DNA from: Isochrysis galbana | Taxonomy: Eukaryota > Haptophyta > Isochrysidales > Isochrysidaceae | Length of the DNA: 64,000 nucleotides | Direction of reading: 5' to 3' | NCBI GenBank assembly: GCA_018136815.1 | Contig: CM030945.1 | Span: 2,114,091-2,178,090 of the forward strand | Shown here: in pieces, positions 53,428 through 63,754 of the stretch | Numbering within the stretch: the stretch's first letter is position 1 | Layout: each line of letters begins with the position of its first letter | The notes under the pieces: model-generated | What the model saw: only the letters and a program-made list of their open reading frames with translations | The model's database searches: none | What the model was told of the DNA's origin: nothing | Made by a program: the position numbers and the translations under genes

Positions 53428-56400
53428 ATGGGGTGCGCCTCGTCGAAGCCTGCCGTCTCCTCTGCGACCCCCTCGGCGTCGGCGGAGTACAGTGTGTCCA
53501 CATCCGCGGAGCTGATGACCAATTACCTCCAGTACGAGCTGCTCGACCCGCAGCGCAAGTTTGAGGCCTTGCAGACGCTCGACGGCTCATCGCTTCTGTT
53601 TGCCATCGGTACATCAGGAGGCTTTCGAGTAGTAGTGGAGCAGTCGGGCCAGTCGAGGCACGGATGGAGTGTGTACAACCTGTCGGAAAGTCTGATCGAG
53701 CGAGACTTCGCCGGTGTCGATGCAGAGGTCAGAAGCTTCTCTGTGGCACAGATGGCGGCGGTGGAGGAGGGGGCGGAGAGGCAGATCCACGTGGTGATGG
53801 TCATCGAGGCGGCAGGCACGAGCCACATGTACTTGAGCCTGAACAACTCGGACTCAGACTTGTCGTGGACATCTGACATGCCCTGGGTGCAAGCGCCATT
53901 CAACGCGCTCGACAGCGCCACAGGCGAGCCGCTCGCGGTGCCCGACCCGCTCATCATTGCAAATGTGTTCCTGAGCGACACCTCATCAGGCGAGTTTGTG
54001 TTTGTCGACACGGAGCGCAATACCAGTGCCGCCGAGCCGCTTCTATCGCGCTGGTATATTGATGTCACCGAGCCCAACGCGCCTGTGTGGAAGGCGCACA
54101 CTCTCGCTGCCGATATCCAAGCTTCATCGTACCAGAGCTGCCTCGGTCGGGCGGGCGGCCAGTTTGTGGATGGTATCTATACCATTGGGCAAGTGGCGGG
54201 CGTCGCTCAGTTCAGCTATGTGCCGCTGTACAACCCCTTCGATCCGTCGGCACCAGTGTCCGTGACGCTACTGTCCCTGCCCGACGGCCTCATTCCAGAC
54301 GCAATCGCGGCCGCACGCCACAGCAACGGGGATGGCTTCTCGGATCTGTACGTGGCCTCACAGGGCGGCCTCTACTTCTTCGCCAGCTCCAGCCAGGGGG
54401 ACCATTCCGTCGGAGTAAAGGTTGCCTCGCATGCCACCCTTCTAGCAGGCGTTTCGAAGCTCTTCGCTGCCGAAGAGGAGGGCGTGGTCACAGTCTGGGG
54501 CCTCGACGGGAGTGACCAGGTTTTCTACATGACGTGCCCCACTGAGAGTGTCCTAGACCTTGCGTCGTGGAGCTCGCCGTTACCCATCCTGACGGGTGTC
54601 GACGCGATCTCCCCATACATGGACCGCAAATTCGTGGCCAATACATTCTTTGCGCATTCGGGTAGTGGGCTGCTCAAGTACACGAAGACCCCGGGCACCG
54701 CTCTGTGGACGATGCGCGAGATTCAGCTTCCACCATCGTCCTCCATGCAAGATGCCACCGAAATCCAGAGCTTCACGACACATGTACAGGTGACCGACTC
54801 CACGACCGGTGAAGTGGCCGCGAATGTCGAGGTGCAGCTGACTGCAACAACGGTCACGTCGGTCCACATCAATCATCTGTACTACGCTGTCGGCCCAACG
54901 CCGGTCACTGTGATGACTGACTTCGAGGGTACCGTCACCATCGTCGAGACAACGCATGAATTGGTGGCCACGCGCTTTTCGGTTGCAGTGACGGGCGGGC
55001 CAACTGCTGTGGCGATCAATCCGATGGACAACGCGATGCAGCGGAACGGCGCGCTCGACACGGCAGATAAATTGCGGCAAGCCACAATCACAGCCGATGA
55101 CGGCACGCAGACTCCGTTCATTCCAGCCGACACCTCTGACGACGATGTGAACAAGATAGCCAATTGCAATGCACAGCTCCAAGCCGCGTCTTTAGCCGTT
55201 CAATCCACGGGTGCGCCGACCTTCGCTCCGCGTGGCTTCCGGAAACGTCTGCCGAGAGCACATCCCGTCTTTGCCGAGCCACACTTGCAGGGGTCGAGTG
55301 TTCTGTGCGATGTTGGCGACCTCTTCCGGTACCTAGCCACGGGTGTCGAAGCGGTGATTGACATTGCGAAAGATGTAGCCTCCGACGCCTACTACTTCGT
55401 TGCCAACATCGCGGGTTCGGCTTTCTCGGCCATCCTTGACGATCTCGAGGCCATTGCCTCAGCCATCGTGTGGGTCTACAATAAGACAATCGGCAAGCTG
55501 GTGGACTTGGTCCTCGAACTGCTGGCCTTTCTTTTCGGTTGGGATGCCATCCTTGTCACGCACAAGGTGTTGAAGAAGTTTGTCCTGCTGACAGCGGAGC
55601 AGTACGTCGACGACATCGCAGGCGCCCGGGCCGAGCTGGCGCAGAGCATTCAGGCTCTCAAGGCGAATATTGCGGCGTTCACGCCCATCCCTGGGCTAGA
55701 CGACACAACTGCTAGCGCAATGAAGAGCTCCGCCGGCTCGAGTAGCGCGCCCGGTAATCTTGCCAGTCACCACTTCAAAGGCAACGCTTCCCAGTCGTCG
55801 ACCACATACAATGCGGGCAGCCAGAGCGACTCCGTGCTGGATACACTGAACCAGATGGTCGAGGAGCAACTTTCGATGTTTGAAGACACTGCAAACAAAT
55901 TGGAGCAGGACGTGATCGAGCCCTTTACATCCCTCTCACTCTCGCAAATTACTGAGCGTCTGGTCGCCATCCTTGGAGTGGAGCTCACTGATAGCCTCGG
56001 TGACCTAGGTGACCAACTACTGAGCATTGCCGAGCCGCAGGCATCAACGCTCCCTGCTCTTCTCGACGCGCCTCTCAACATCCCGATACTTTCTTGGTTG
56101 TATAACAAGCTGACAGGCGGCGACCAGCTCTCCTTTCTTGATGTAGCCTGCTTGGTTGCAGCGGTACCTGCTACGATCATGCTGCGCGCGGCGAACGAGG
56201 GCAAGGCGCCCTACGCTATGGGCGACACCGTGACAGAGCTTATGCTCAGCGCCACGAGCGTCATAGATTGGAATAATGCGCCGTACAATGCGCAAACGGC
56301 CGCCTCGGCGCAGCAAGAGGGAGAGTTGATGCTAGGCGATAGCAACGTCGACACGGCCAAGAGCTTCCAGAGCCTACTCCTTGGCGCAAGTTCGCTTATC

Positions 56401-56961
56401 GGCTCGCTGATGCAGTGCTTCAGCTCGGCCGCCATCTCAGCGATCAAGGAGCAAGACGAGATAGATGAGGCTGATAGTGAGCTCTTAGTTACCATGGAAA
56501 TGGTGAGGTTCGCTGGCTCCATGTCCGCATCCGCCCAAGCATACAATGCCCACATGTTCGACACCGTTCCGGACGTCTCCAAATGGTACGTCAGTGCGGG
56601 CTCCATCATGCTTTGCCTCGTCAAATTCAAGGACTTTTTACGCATATTCTTCGCAAAGTCAAAGTCTGGTCTTCCCGGCAGCTCTGTGTTTGCATGGTTC
56701 GGCACTGTCGCAGGAGGCGTCTCCTTGGCCTCGATCATTTACACGAATGTCGAGGATCCTCCCGAGAAATGGACAGCGTCGGCAATCATGAAATTGACTG
56801 GGAACGTGAGCCAAAAGCTGGCTGGCGTATTGTCGGGACCCACATCAATGCTGAGCTCCGGTAGCGGGAAGTCGACGTTGCAGGGCCTCCAGTATACTTT
56901 CCGGCTTGGCTTCGGCTTCTTGATGATAGGATGGCCAATTGTAGAACTTGCGGGCGACTGA
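53428..56961 (+). CDS. Large intronless protein with N-terminal lipidation motif, beta-propeller-like N-half and helical/membrane C-half
   Basis: 1177 residues in one exon. MGCASSK at the start is a textbook N-myristoylation (Gly2) plus palmitoylation (Cys3) signal. Residues about 20-480 contain recurrent beta-rich units resembling a propeller (SSLLFAIGTSGGFRVVVEQS, HVVMVIEAAGTSHMYLSLNN, FSDLYVASQGGLYFFASSSQ, EGVVTVWGLDGSDQVFYMTC). Then comes an Ig-like stretch (VQLTATTVTSVHINHLYYAV, GPTPVTVMTDFEGTVTI). The C-half is helical with amphipathic or membrane-like segments (LVDLVLELLAFLFGWDAILV, YVSAGSIMLCLVKFKDFL, LGFGFLMIGWPIVELAG). This architecture recalls uncharacterised large proteins of bacteria and fungi; that is from memory and unverified. 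The lack of introns contrasts with most neighbours and would fit a transferred gene. The start at 53428 is preferred over 53239 because the latter would translate the CT repeat. Confidence 0.8.
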   Translation: MGCASSKPAVSSATPSASAEYSVSTSAELMTNYLQYELLDPQRKFEALQTLDGSSLLFAIGTSGGFRVVVEQSGQSRHGWSVYNLSESLIERDFAGVDAEVRSFSVAQMAAVEEGAERQIHVVMVIEAAGTSHMYLSLNNSDSDLSWTSDMPWVQAPFNALDSATGEPLAVPDPLIIANVFLSDTSSGEFVFVDTERNTSAAEPLLSRWYIDVTEPNAPVWKAHTLAADIQASSYQSCLGRAGGQFVDGIYTIGQVAGVAQFSYVPLYNPFDPSAPVSVTLLSLPDGLIPDAIAAARHSNGDGFSDLYVASQGGLYFFASSSQGDHSVGVKVASHATLLAGVSKLFAAEEEGVVTVWGLDGSDQVFYMTCPTESVLDLASWSSPLPILTGVDAISPYMDRKFVANTFFAHSGSGLLKYTKTPGTALWTMREIQLPPSSSMQDATEIQSFTTHVQVTDSTTGEVAANVEVQLTATTVTSVHINHLYYAVGPTPVTVMTDFEGTVTIVETTHELVATRFSVAVTGGPTAVAINPMDNAMQRNGALDTADKLRQATITADDGTQTPFIPADTSDDDVNKIANCNAQLQAASLAVQSTGAPTFAPRGFRKRLPRAHPVFAEPHLQGSSVLCDVGDLFRYLATGVEAVIDIAKDVASDAYYFVANIAGSAFSAILDDLEAIASAIVWVYNKTIGKLVDLVLELLAFLFGWDAILVTHKVLKKFVLLTAEQYVDDIAGARAELAQSIQALKANIAAFTPIPGLDDTTASAMKSSAGSSSAPGNLASHHFKGNASQSSTTYNAGSQSDSVLDTLNQMVEEQLSMFEDTANKLEQDVIEPFTSLSLSQITERLVAILGVELTDSLGDLGDQLLSIAEPQASTLPALLDAPLNIPILSWLYNKLTGGDQLSFLDVACLVAAVPATIMLRAANEGKAPYAMGDTVTELMLSATSVIDWNNAPYNAQTAASAQQEGELMLGDSNVDTAKSFQSLLLGASSLIGSLMQCFSSAAISAIKEQDEIDEADSELLVTMEMVRFAGSMSASAQAYNAHMFDTVPDVSKWYVSAGSIMLCLVKFKDFLRIFFAKSKSGLPGSSVFAWFGTVAGGVSLASIIYTNVEDPPEKWTASAIMKLTGNVSQKLAGVLSGPTSMLSSGSGKSTLQGLQYTFRLGFGFLMIGWPIVELAGD

Positions 56962-57111
56962 GAATTCATGTTCAACCGAAGGAAGTGAAGCAGCCGACAA
57001 TTTCTACCACTATCTATCTTCGGATGGGCAGGCGTAGGCAAGGGCGAATAGGGGTGGAGCCTTGGTGCGTGCTTCCCCCCAACCCTCCTACCGGGCCAAA
57101 CATAGGCCTTG

Positions 57112-57255
57112 GCAGAAATATCCGGATACATCTACTGGATATTTGGGCGAATTTTGGCAGGATTAGCTATCTCCTGGATATTCCCATGGGTGCTCTGGAT
57201 ACTTGGTGGATAGTTGGGTGGGTGTGGGGGTCCACGCGCGAAAACAAAACCCTTG
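57112..57255 (+). repeat. GGATAT-rich repeat
   Basis: AGAAATATCCGGATACATCT, CTGGATATTTGGGCG, TGGATACTTGGTGGATAG and the flank GCGAAAACAAAACCCTTG. Same family as 28866-29005. Confidence 0.7.
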
Positions 57256-57452
57256 CAGAGCAAGAAAGAGCGCGTGGCTCACCTGGGGGTCACCAGCAAA
57301 TAGGGTAGATTACGTTAATAAAGAGGCTGAATGCAACTAATACTTACTCGATCGCATGATGATTTTGACACACACACACACACACAAACTGAAGATTCTG
57401 GGCTACTCGCCTACTAGTTCTAGGTTTCCCTGTCCTTGCCACTACACCGCCC

Positions 57453-58251
57453 TTATCATCCCCTCCCACCAACTAAGTTTATACTTGGTTCGCCCATGGG
57501 GGGGCACGAGCCCCCTCTCTCCACTCCTCCCCTGCCATGGGGGAGGAACCACCCATCCTCCTGGCATGCCTGATGGCTTGCCAGGAGGCCAGTGCCCTGC
57601 TGACCCACTCTCCCAGTGACAGGCACGCCCCATTCGCTCGTCCTGGCCCCTCGTGGCTAGCCCATCGCTCCAACCCCCCCTCCCCCCCTGGTCGACAGGC
57701 AGACAGGTGCAGCGTGGGGGCCCCAGAGGCTCGGGAGCGCCAGCGAGGGAGAGGCAGGGGAGGCCAGGGCCCAGCCCCAGCCTCCTCTGCCCCCTGAGCT
57801 GGCCTCTAGGAGCCTCCAGGGGCCGCCAGAGGGCAGCTGGAGGCCTGCCGCAGGCGCGCCATCGCGCGTGCCGCAGGAGAGGGGAGAGAGAGCGCGGAGA
57901 AGGGGGTGGGCGCGAGCGAGAGCTCCGCCCACCGGAAAATCGGTAAGTCTCGCGCCTGTTTACAGGGTAAGACAAGACAGAGTCGGCCGCCCACTCGGAG
58001 ACACAGGAGGAAGGGGGGGAAAGATCACCGGGGGGTGGCGCGGGCCACCGGACCATTTCTAAGCCCTCCACCCCAATCCCCCTAGTAGTGTACGGGGGGA
58101 GCCGCCGAGCCGCCTGATGGCGGGGGGAGAAGGGCCGGGGGAATGGGGGTGTAGAGAGTATGCTACGTGCTACTTGTAGTGGGTAGTGGTTCCATTCGCC
58201 GCGAGTGCGGTAAGAATATTAAAAGGTTTTTTTTTATCATCCCCTCCCACC
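57453..58251 (+). mobile_element. Retroposon family B, complete copy with target-site duplication
   Basis: The element proper is 57471-58233. It is flanked by TTATCATCCCCTCCCACC at 57453-57470 and again at 58234-58251. It starts AACTAAGTTTATACTTGGTT (shared terminus) and ends GTAAGAATATTAAAAGG plus a T run. The first 400 bases resemble family A; the right part is its own. Non-coding or non-autonomous; a frame of about 209 residues on the minus strand (57442-58071) lacks a known domain. Confidence 0.9.
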
Positions 58252-58862
58252 ACCTCCTCCCCTTCCCCCTTCATTCAATGTCATTCCTTTGTCATCGGTT
58301 TCCGGGGTCCGGCGGTCCGGCTCCGGTGCACTACCTAGAGCCTAGTTCAGAGTGCGGGTTCGGGGCAGGCCCGTTGGATGTCTTCGTTTTGGGTCCGACG
58401 GGATGGTTTCTTCGGGTCCATGCTCGGGGTAAGTAAGGGTCTCTCGTCATCATCAGTGCGGCGTGGTTACCTATGTCGTCCCATGATTCTAAGAATTTAT
58501 CCCTCGGTATGAATTCCCCTTGAAATTGTATGTACGTGTCGTTGTTTCTAAGGTATTGCGAGCATTCTTCTTTGCTGTAGAACGTTGTCGCGTCGTAGTC
58601 CTTGTAAACATAGTGTATGGTATTACATTCCAGCTTGCTCCATAGTTCTGCCCATGTGGGGTTTAATCTGGGGCCGGGGTGCGTCGGGTTGTACCATATA
58701 CCATATGGGTTGTGATAGTATGCCTTCTCTACTAGTTTTCAGGGGCGTAAGCTTGAGTTCGCGTATGTTTTTTAGCGCTTGCTTCCAAAACACGGGGAGC
58801 TTGCTCGTTCCTACTATTACCGTCCGTTAGCTTATTCATGGGTATTGTCGTTAGGACCGCCG
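58252..58862 (-). mobile_element. LINE remnant (post-reverse-transcriptase region)
   Basis: Minus-strand frames without ATG read KLPVFWKQALKNIRELKLTP, then after a frameshift NPYGIWYNPTHPGPRLNPTW, HYVYKDYDATTFYSKEECSQ, YLRNNDTYIQFQGEFIPRDK and LPRAWTRR. The segment EECSQYLRNNDT recurs at 63.2 kb. On the plus strand at about 58920-58965, QKTKDRLFVYPG resembles the LINE C-terminal end (KVKDRLFAYPG at 45.4 kb), so the locus is rearranged. Confidence 0.6.
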
Positions 58863-59059
58863 CCCTCCCCCGGCTCGTGCGACAGAACCAAGCAAGCGTC
58901 TAGCACTTGTTTCCATTGCGCTTGCAGCAAAAGACAAAAGACAGACTTTTTGTATACCCCGGGATAAATAACAACCCCCGAAAGCCTGAAAGCCGACTTG
59001 CTGCCGCGGCTGCTCGATGGTATCCTGGGCGCCACCTATGCGCCCGCATCGGATTCGGT

Positions 59060-59540
59060 CGAGTGCGCTCTCGCGATTCTCGGTCTCCTGCATTGCCCTC
59101 GCCGTCGCCTCCCATGCCGCTTCCTTCTCTTGATGCCTTGATGGCCTCGGCTCTAGCCTGCCGCAGCAACTCCGTGTAGGCCCGGTGCTGCTACCCAGCG
59201 CCAGAAGATGATTTCTGCTTTGGGTGGTGGGTTCCCGCCAGATGCGCTCTGAGGCGCTCTGGCAAGATCTTGGGCTTATCTGCTCGCTGCAGCGTAGAGA
59301 GCTAAGACGTGGCCCGTCCTGAGGCCACCCACGGGTCTCGCCTCATCGATCAGCGCCGAATTTGGCACTGCCAGAGAGAGGTGGGCCGCGAGGGCAGCCT
59401 CAACGCGGAGGCTTGTCAGCCACGCGTGGACGGCCGCGTCGGTGAGCTGGTCCTGGTTCTCGATGCCGAGTTCGAGTGAGGGCAAATCCTGCGAGGGGCG
59501 GGTCGGGATGGTCGGGGCGGGGTCTGTGGCAGCCAGGGTA
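59060..59540 (-). other. Coding-like minus-strand segment, unknown
   Basis: Reads LGIENQDQLTDAAVHAWLTS, RVEAALAAHLSLAVPNSALI and later RAYTELLRQARAEAIKASRE in a second frame. Helical and compositionally normal, possibly two exons of a small gene, but no donor or start was settled. Confidence 0.25.
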
Positions 59541-59749
59541 GCCGCGTGCGCGCGCTGTGAGGAGCAGGGTGGGCTGCGCGGGCAATGATGCCAGAGGGTC
59601 AGGGGGTGGTCGGACTGTCGGCAGCCCGACACGGCGCTGCATCGGGCGGGAATCAAATGCCGAATGTAGCTTAGATATAAAGGAACCGATCTCCCCGCGG
59701 GCGCGACCGCCAATTCTTTTCGGGTAGAGCGTGAGCGCGCGTGACGGAG

Positions 59750-59965
59750 GGGGGGGGGGGGGGAGAATCGCATCATTTCCTGGCGACGATTTTCGTGGCG
59801 GCAGGTGGCCCCCCCTGAAGGTTTTTTTGGGGGCCTCGCGCCACGGTCAAAAAATGCAGCCCAACCCTTACTACTGATGCAGTTAAAAAGCCCCTGTTTG
59901 ACCGCCCTATAATAAATAAGTAGTGGTAGTGGTTCCACGGCCGCATGTGCAGTAAAAATATTATG
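59750..59965 (+). mobile_element. Retroposon debris including a family B 3' end
   Basis: GTAGTGGTTCCACGGCCGCA and AAAAATATTATGAAGTTT (59930-59970) match the family B 3' tail. CTGTTTGACCGCCCTATAAT at 59895 has its complement at 2040-2062. Confidence 0.5.
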
Positions 59966-60496
59966 AAGTTTCCCCCCTTCGGGATAGTCCAACCATCTTT
60001 AAGGTATGTACCCCCTTACCGACATTTACTCACTTCAGGTATGAACATGAGACATGAGGGGTAGGACCAAATGAACGCTTCTCGCCTTACCGAGCCATCC
60101 TACACTCCACAACCCATGCCGCCTACCTAGGGCCAATCGCAGAAAGGTGTCTTCAAATCGGCGTGCACCACACCTTTTCAGACTCACCTCACGAAAGTCC
60201 ATCGAGCTTCTCCACCCGCCTTCTCCCCCGCCTAGATCCCCAGACGCGTGCTACACGCCACTCGTGACGGTAGCCGCTATAGCAGCCCCCCACATGGGCT
60301 GGAATATCCACTTCTGCCACCTCCAGATCGAGCAAGAGATGAACAGCTTACCACTGGTAGACGTGACGAGAAAACAAGTGGAGTAAGAGCTCAGAAGCCC
60401 GGTTACGATGACATACTTTCCCAAGAGCTAGGTATGGACTCGCGAGGAAGCACTCACTTTTGGGCGATCAAGCGGTAGTCTAGGTATGAATATAGT
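59966..60496. other. No gene seen
   Basis: Downstream of the OTU gene. Short frames only; may hold its 3' untranslated region. Confidence 0.4.
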
Positions 60497-61787
60497 CTAG
60501 GCATGATCCATCACTAGCGAGTTGTAATGTTCACCAAGGCCGAAATAGTGTCGGTGATAGGCGAGCCGCAGGCGAGGCCCATTGGCCTCATATTCCAACC
60601 CAGTAAGTACCTCTGGCGCATCTGCGGAGTAGACGACGATCGTGCGACGAAGAGCATGGGCGATAGCGGTGATCTCTAGTTGACCTAAGGACCCAAAGCA
60701 CAGAAAGCAACATCAAACGCAGGAGTGAGCACCACAAAAACGAAGTCAGGTAACGCATGCATACGAACTGAGGCCGACTAACCTCCCCATTCGTTCGAAG
60801 ATTCGACCTGGTTGCAATAGGACTCGATCAATCCTTCAGTGAAGTCATGGTCAGCCAAAAGATATGGCAAAAAGTCGTCCGGATGAGCACGGATGTAGTC
60901 TGCGGCCTGAGAAAAGTGTTGGGAGGACGCAGCATCAACCACGTGTCTTTGCGAGCGTCCGTGCAAGATATCGCACTCGCCATGGCCTATCGGCGCACCA
61001 GCTTTCGACAGTACTGAAAGTCGATAGAGGAGGCGTCTGAGTTTGCACATAACTGGTGTGCAAGCGACCGATAGAGACCTGCAGTCAGAGCCGGAGACGG
61101 TGAGAAAGCCATTTCCAGCACGGCCAGCAATAACTCCTTGCCTACTCTCCCGTGTGTGCCGGGCACCGAGCGGTAAGTTGCGGTGTGACTGGGGTACGAT
61201 AGCATACAATGTCCATCTGCCGCGATCTCATGCACCCGTAGGCCATGAGGTGAGAGGATGTTGGCGAGTCTCTTGAGTTCTTCCTCCCTGAGGCTCGGCC
61301 CAGCATTATCCTTTACATCCTGCATGCGCTTGTCACGATTGCGCTCGGCCTCCTCACGTCTTGCCCGCTGCTTCGCAGCCTTGCTCCCCTTCCTGGCTGC
61401 AGTACCAGTGCTGGCAACATTGCCCGCACCGCCCAAGGACATGCCCGACACGGCATCGGCCACCGCTGCCGAGGTGTCAGCGCCAGCGGCGGCGAGCTCT
61501 GCCTCGTGTCGTTTGCGCATATCTGCGAGCAGCGCTTCGAGCTCCTCATCGGCAGCGGCCCGCGCTGCCCGGTCTGTCTTTGGGATCGAGAACTTCTTTT
61601 CCTTCGCCACAGTGCGCAACCTCTGCTCTTCCTGCCGATGGCTCTTGAGCATCTTCTTGAGGTCGGGAGCGCTGGAGGTCGAACCAGCCTTGCTCGACGA
61701 GGCGCTTTCCTTGCCCTCGCTCTCCGAGTCCGAGCCGAAATTGAAGCATGACAGGTCGGGTCCGTCGTCGCCCTCGTCTCCACCCAT
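60497..61787 (-). CDS. OTU-domain deubiquitinase, OTUD6-like
   Basis: Cysteine protease that removes ubiquitin; the OTUD6 group is linked to ribosome-associated ubiquitin. Four exons, all in phase: 61787-61208, 61078-60999, 60906-60783, 60684-60497, 323 residues. The catalytic Cys box DGHCLYRSLAHQL appears only after joining exons 1 and 2 (GGA CAT T plus GT CTC TAT). Then come RKLAADYIRAHPDDFLPYL, CNQVESSNEWGGQLEITAI, AHALRRTIVVYSADAP, and the catalytic His box LGEHYNSL. The N-terminus is acidic and then a long charged coiled-coil (KMLKSHRQEEQRLRTVAKEK; QRARREEAERNRDKR), as in OTUD6 proteins. The start at 61787 (MGGDEGDDGPDLSCF) follows a coding-strand C/T tract; an upstream ATG at 61922 gives unlikely sequence. 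Confidence 0.93.
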
Positions 61788-61929
61788 GGCGAGGAAAGAA
61801 GAAAAGGGGTGGGAGGAGAGGAGGGGGGGAGGGGGGAGGAGATAGGAGTAAAGTCGGAGTAAATTTACTAAGCAAGAGGCCGAAACCTCAGGGCGGAGTT
61901 GTTTTGGCCGGCACCGCTGCATCTCGGTA

Positions 61930-62120
61930 GAATATAACTTCTACGCCCCGGAACCAGGGTACACCCTTTTACCCTTTTACCTTGTACTCGTACCCCGCAC
62001 GCCGTGCGTTCACTCTTTCCGCGGGGGAACTCTGGGCGCGGAGTGCGGTCGGGAACCTTGGGGGCACCCCCTGGGACCGGGGGACTTTTACAGTATATGA
62101 TGATAACATTTACGTAAACA
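61930..62120 (-). repeat. Dispersed module CCAGAGTTCCCCCGCG, copy 3
   Basis: The core is 62000-62043, read on the minus strand, flanked by GGGGGCACCCCCTGGGACC as at copy 1 (GGTCCCAAGGGGGTGCCCCC). Confidence 0.7.
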
Positions 62121-62322
62121 GGTGATATGTCTTTTGATCTCCCTCCCCCCCGGGTCTTGGCGTTGCACACACGCCCATCGCTCGAGGCCTCGTACAGCTG
62201 TGGGTGTTGCTCGAGGGCAGCTGGCTCTGCGGCACGGCGCGCCACTCCATATGGCTCGCTCGGGGAAGAGTCCTAGTGCACCTCCAAGCGCACTCTCTCT
62301 TGGACCTACACGGTGCCTAGGT

Positions 62323-62430
62323 AGTTTTATTGTAAAGAGTGCGCCTCACGACTATCGCAAAGAGTTTTATTGTAAAGAGTGCGCCTCACGACTATCGCAA
62401 GGAGTTTTATTGTAAAGAGTGCGCCTCACA
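62323..62430 (+). repeat. 40-bp tandem repeat, three copies
   Basis: Unit AGTTTTATTGTAAAGAGTGC followed by GCCTCACGACTATCGCAAAG, at 62323, 62363 and 62403 (the last is partial). Confidence 0.92.
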
Positions 62431-63149
62431 AGTACCGCGAGCACGAGTACTTTTGTAGACCGGTCCGCGCGCAACTACAATCTTGATCAGAATCCTAAGG
62501 AGTACTAGAGTCGAGTTTTATTTTAAACGCGCGCATTAATACCTGAGAGGTTCACAAAAGCACGCAATCCCTGTATACATATATTTATATCCCCATCTAC
62601 CGGTAGTTCACACAGCTATTTTCATGTACGGGAGGTATGCATATTATATAGTAGAGGTATACATATATGTTTATATCCCATCTACATATTTAGAGCTCAC
62701 AGCTCACAGCTACCGGTAGTTCCTGTGGGAGTGGTAATTGAAATTTTGTGATTGATGATTGATTGTCTTGCATCCAACTAGGTGCTAGGTGGTAGGTGGT
62801 AGGTGGTAGTGGTGGGTGGGAGGCCAGGCAAAATCAGGTGGCGGGATTGATTTTGCTATTGCTATGGCTTTGGCCTCACTCGCACGCTCACTCACCGCGC
62901 GCGCGCAGCGCGCAGTCCTCTGTTCCGGACATAGGGGTCTCCTAGAAACACGGTGAAACACACTGTTTTTGACTACCGTAGAAACACACTGTTCCTGTGT
63001 TTAACACCTAGGATCATATATGTATTTCCGGCTTTGGCTTTGGCTTTGGCACCTCCGCACTTGGGGTCTCAGTGCCTGTCCCGTCTCGTGCTCGGGCAAC
63101 GGTGTCGTCTTGCGTTACCGCCTTCATCAAGTTATTCGCATGATTTACT
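62431..63149. other. AT-rich spacer, no gene seen
   Basis: Contains ACATATATGTTTATATCC and CTACCGGTAGTTC repeats (62575-62725), GTGGTAGGTGGTAG microsatellite (62790-62815), and AGAAACACACTGTT in duplicate (62945-63000). Confidence 0.5.
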
Positions 63150-63262
63150 ATGCGCTATGCTTTCCCACGTCGCTATAAATTTATCGCGTGGAATACTCGC
63201 CTTTGAATCGTATGTCCGTATCGTTACTTCTAAGATATTGTTCGCTCTCTTCCGCGGTGCAG
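63150..63262 (-). mobile_element. LINE remnant fragment
   Basis: Minus-strand reading CTAEESEQYLRSNDTDIRFK then GEYS matches the 58.5-kb remnant (EECSQYLRNNDTYIQFQGEF). Confidence 0.5.
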
Positions 63263-63344
63263 GGGAGGCTGCTGGGGGGGGCGAAGAAGAAGAACACGTG
63301 GCCAGGGCTCAACGCGCGCCCAGGGAGTGGCTGGGCGCCGAGTA

Positions 63345-63460
63345 AAGAGATGATGATGGGGCTCTTCTTTTGGGGCGAAAGGAAGAGATGATGATGGGGC
63401 TCTCTCTTCTTATGGGGCTAAAGAGATGAGGATGGGGCTCTCTCTTCTTATGGGGCTCGC
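63345..63460 (+). repeat. Imperfect tandem repeats AGAGATGATGATGGGGCTC
   Basis: Three to four units with TCTTCTTATGGGGCT. Followed by G-rich low-complexity sequence at 63540-63600. Confidence 0.7.
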
Positions 63461-63754
63461 TGCCCGATGCAGACTCGCTCAAAGCTTCTTTCTTTCCGCT
63501 TTGGCTCGCGAGCGCGTAACCGCAACACAGCCGGGAGGATGGAAAGGGGAGGGGGCGGGGGGGGAAGGGGCGGGGGGGGGGGAGGGAGGGGGGGGCTTGG
63601 CCCCTGGGCAGAGAGAGAAGTCTCTGATCGGAACCGGAAGCATCGGAGAGCGCGAGCCACCACCGACGGCGCCTGTTCCTTTCCTCTCTCTCGCCCTCTC
63701 GAGACTCTCAACTCGCCACTACTTGCCGGATGGGGGTGGGTGGTCTCTCGCTCT

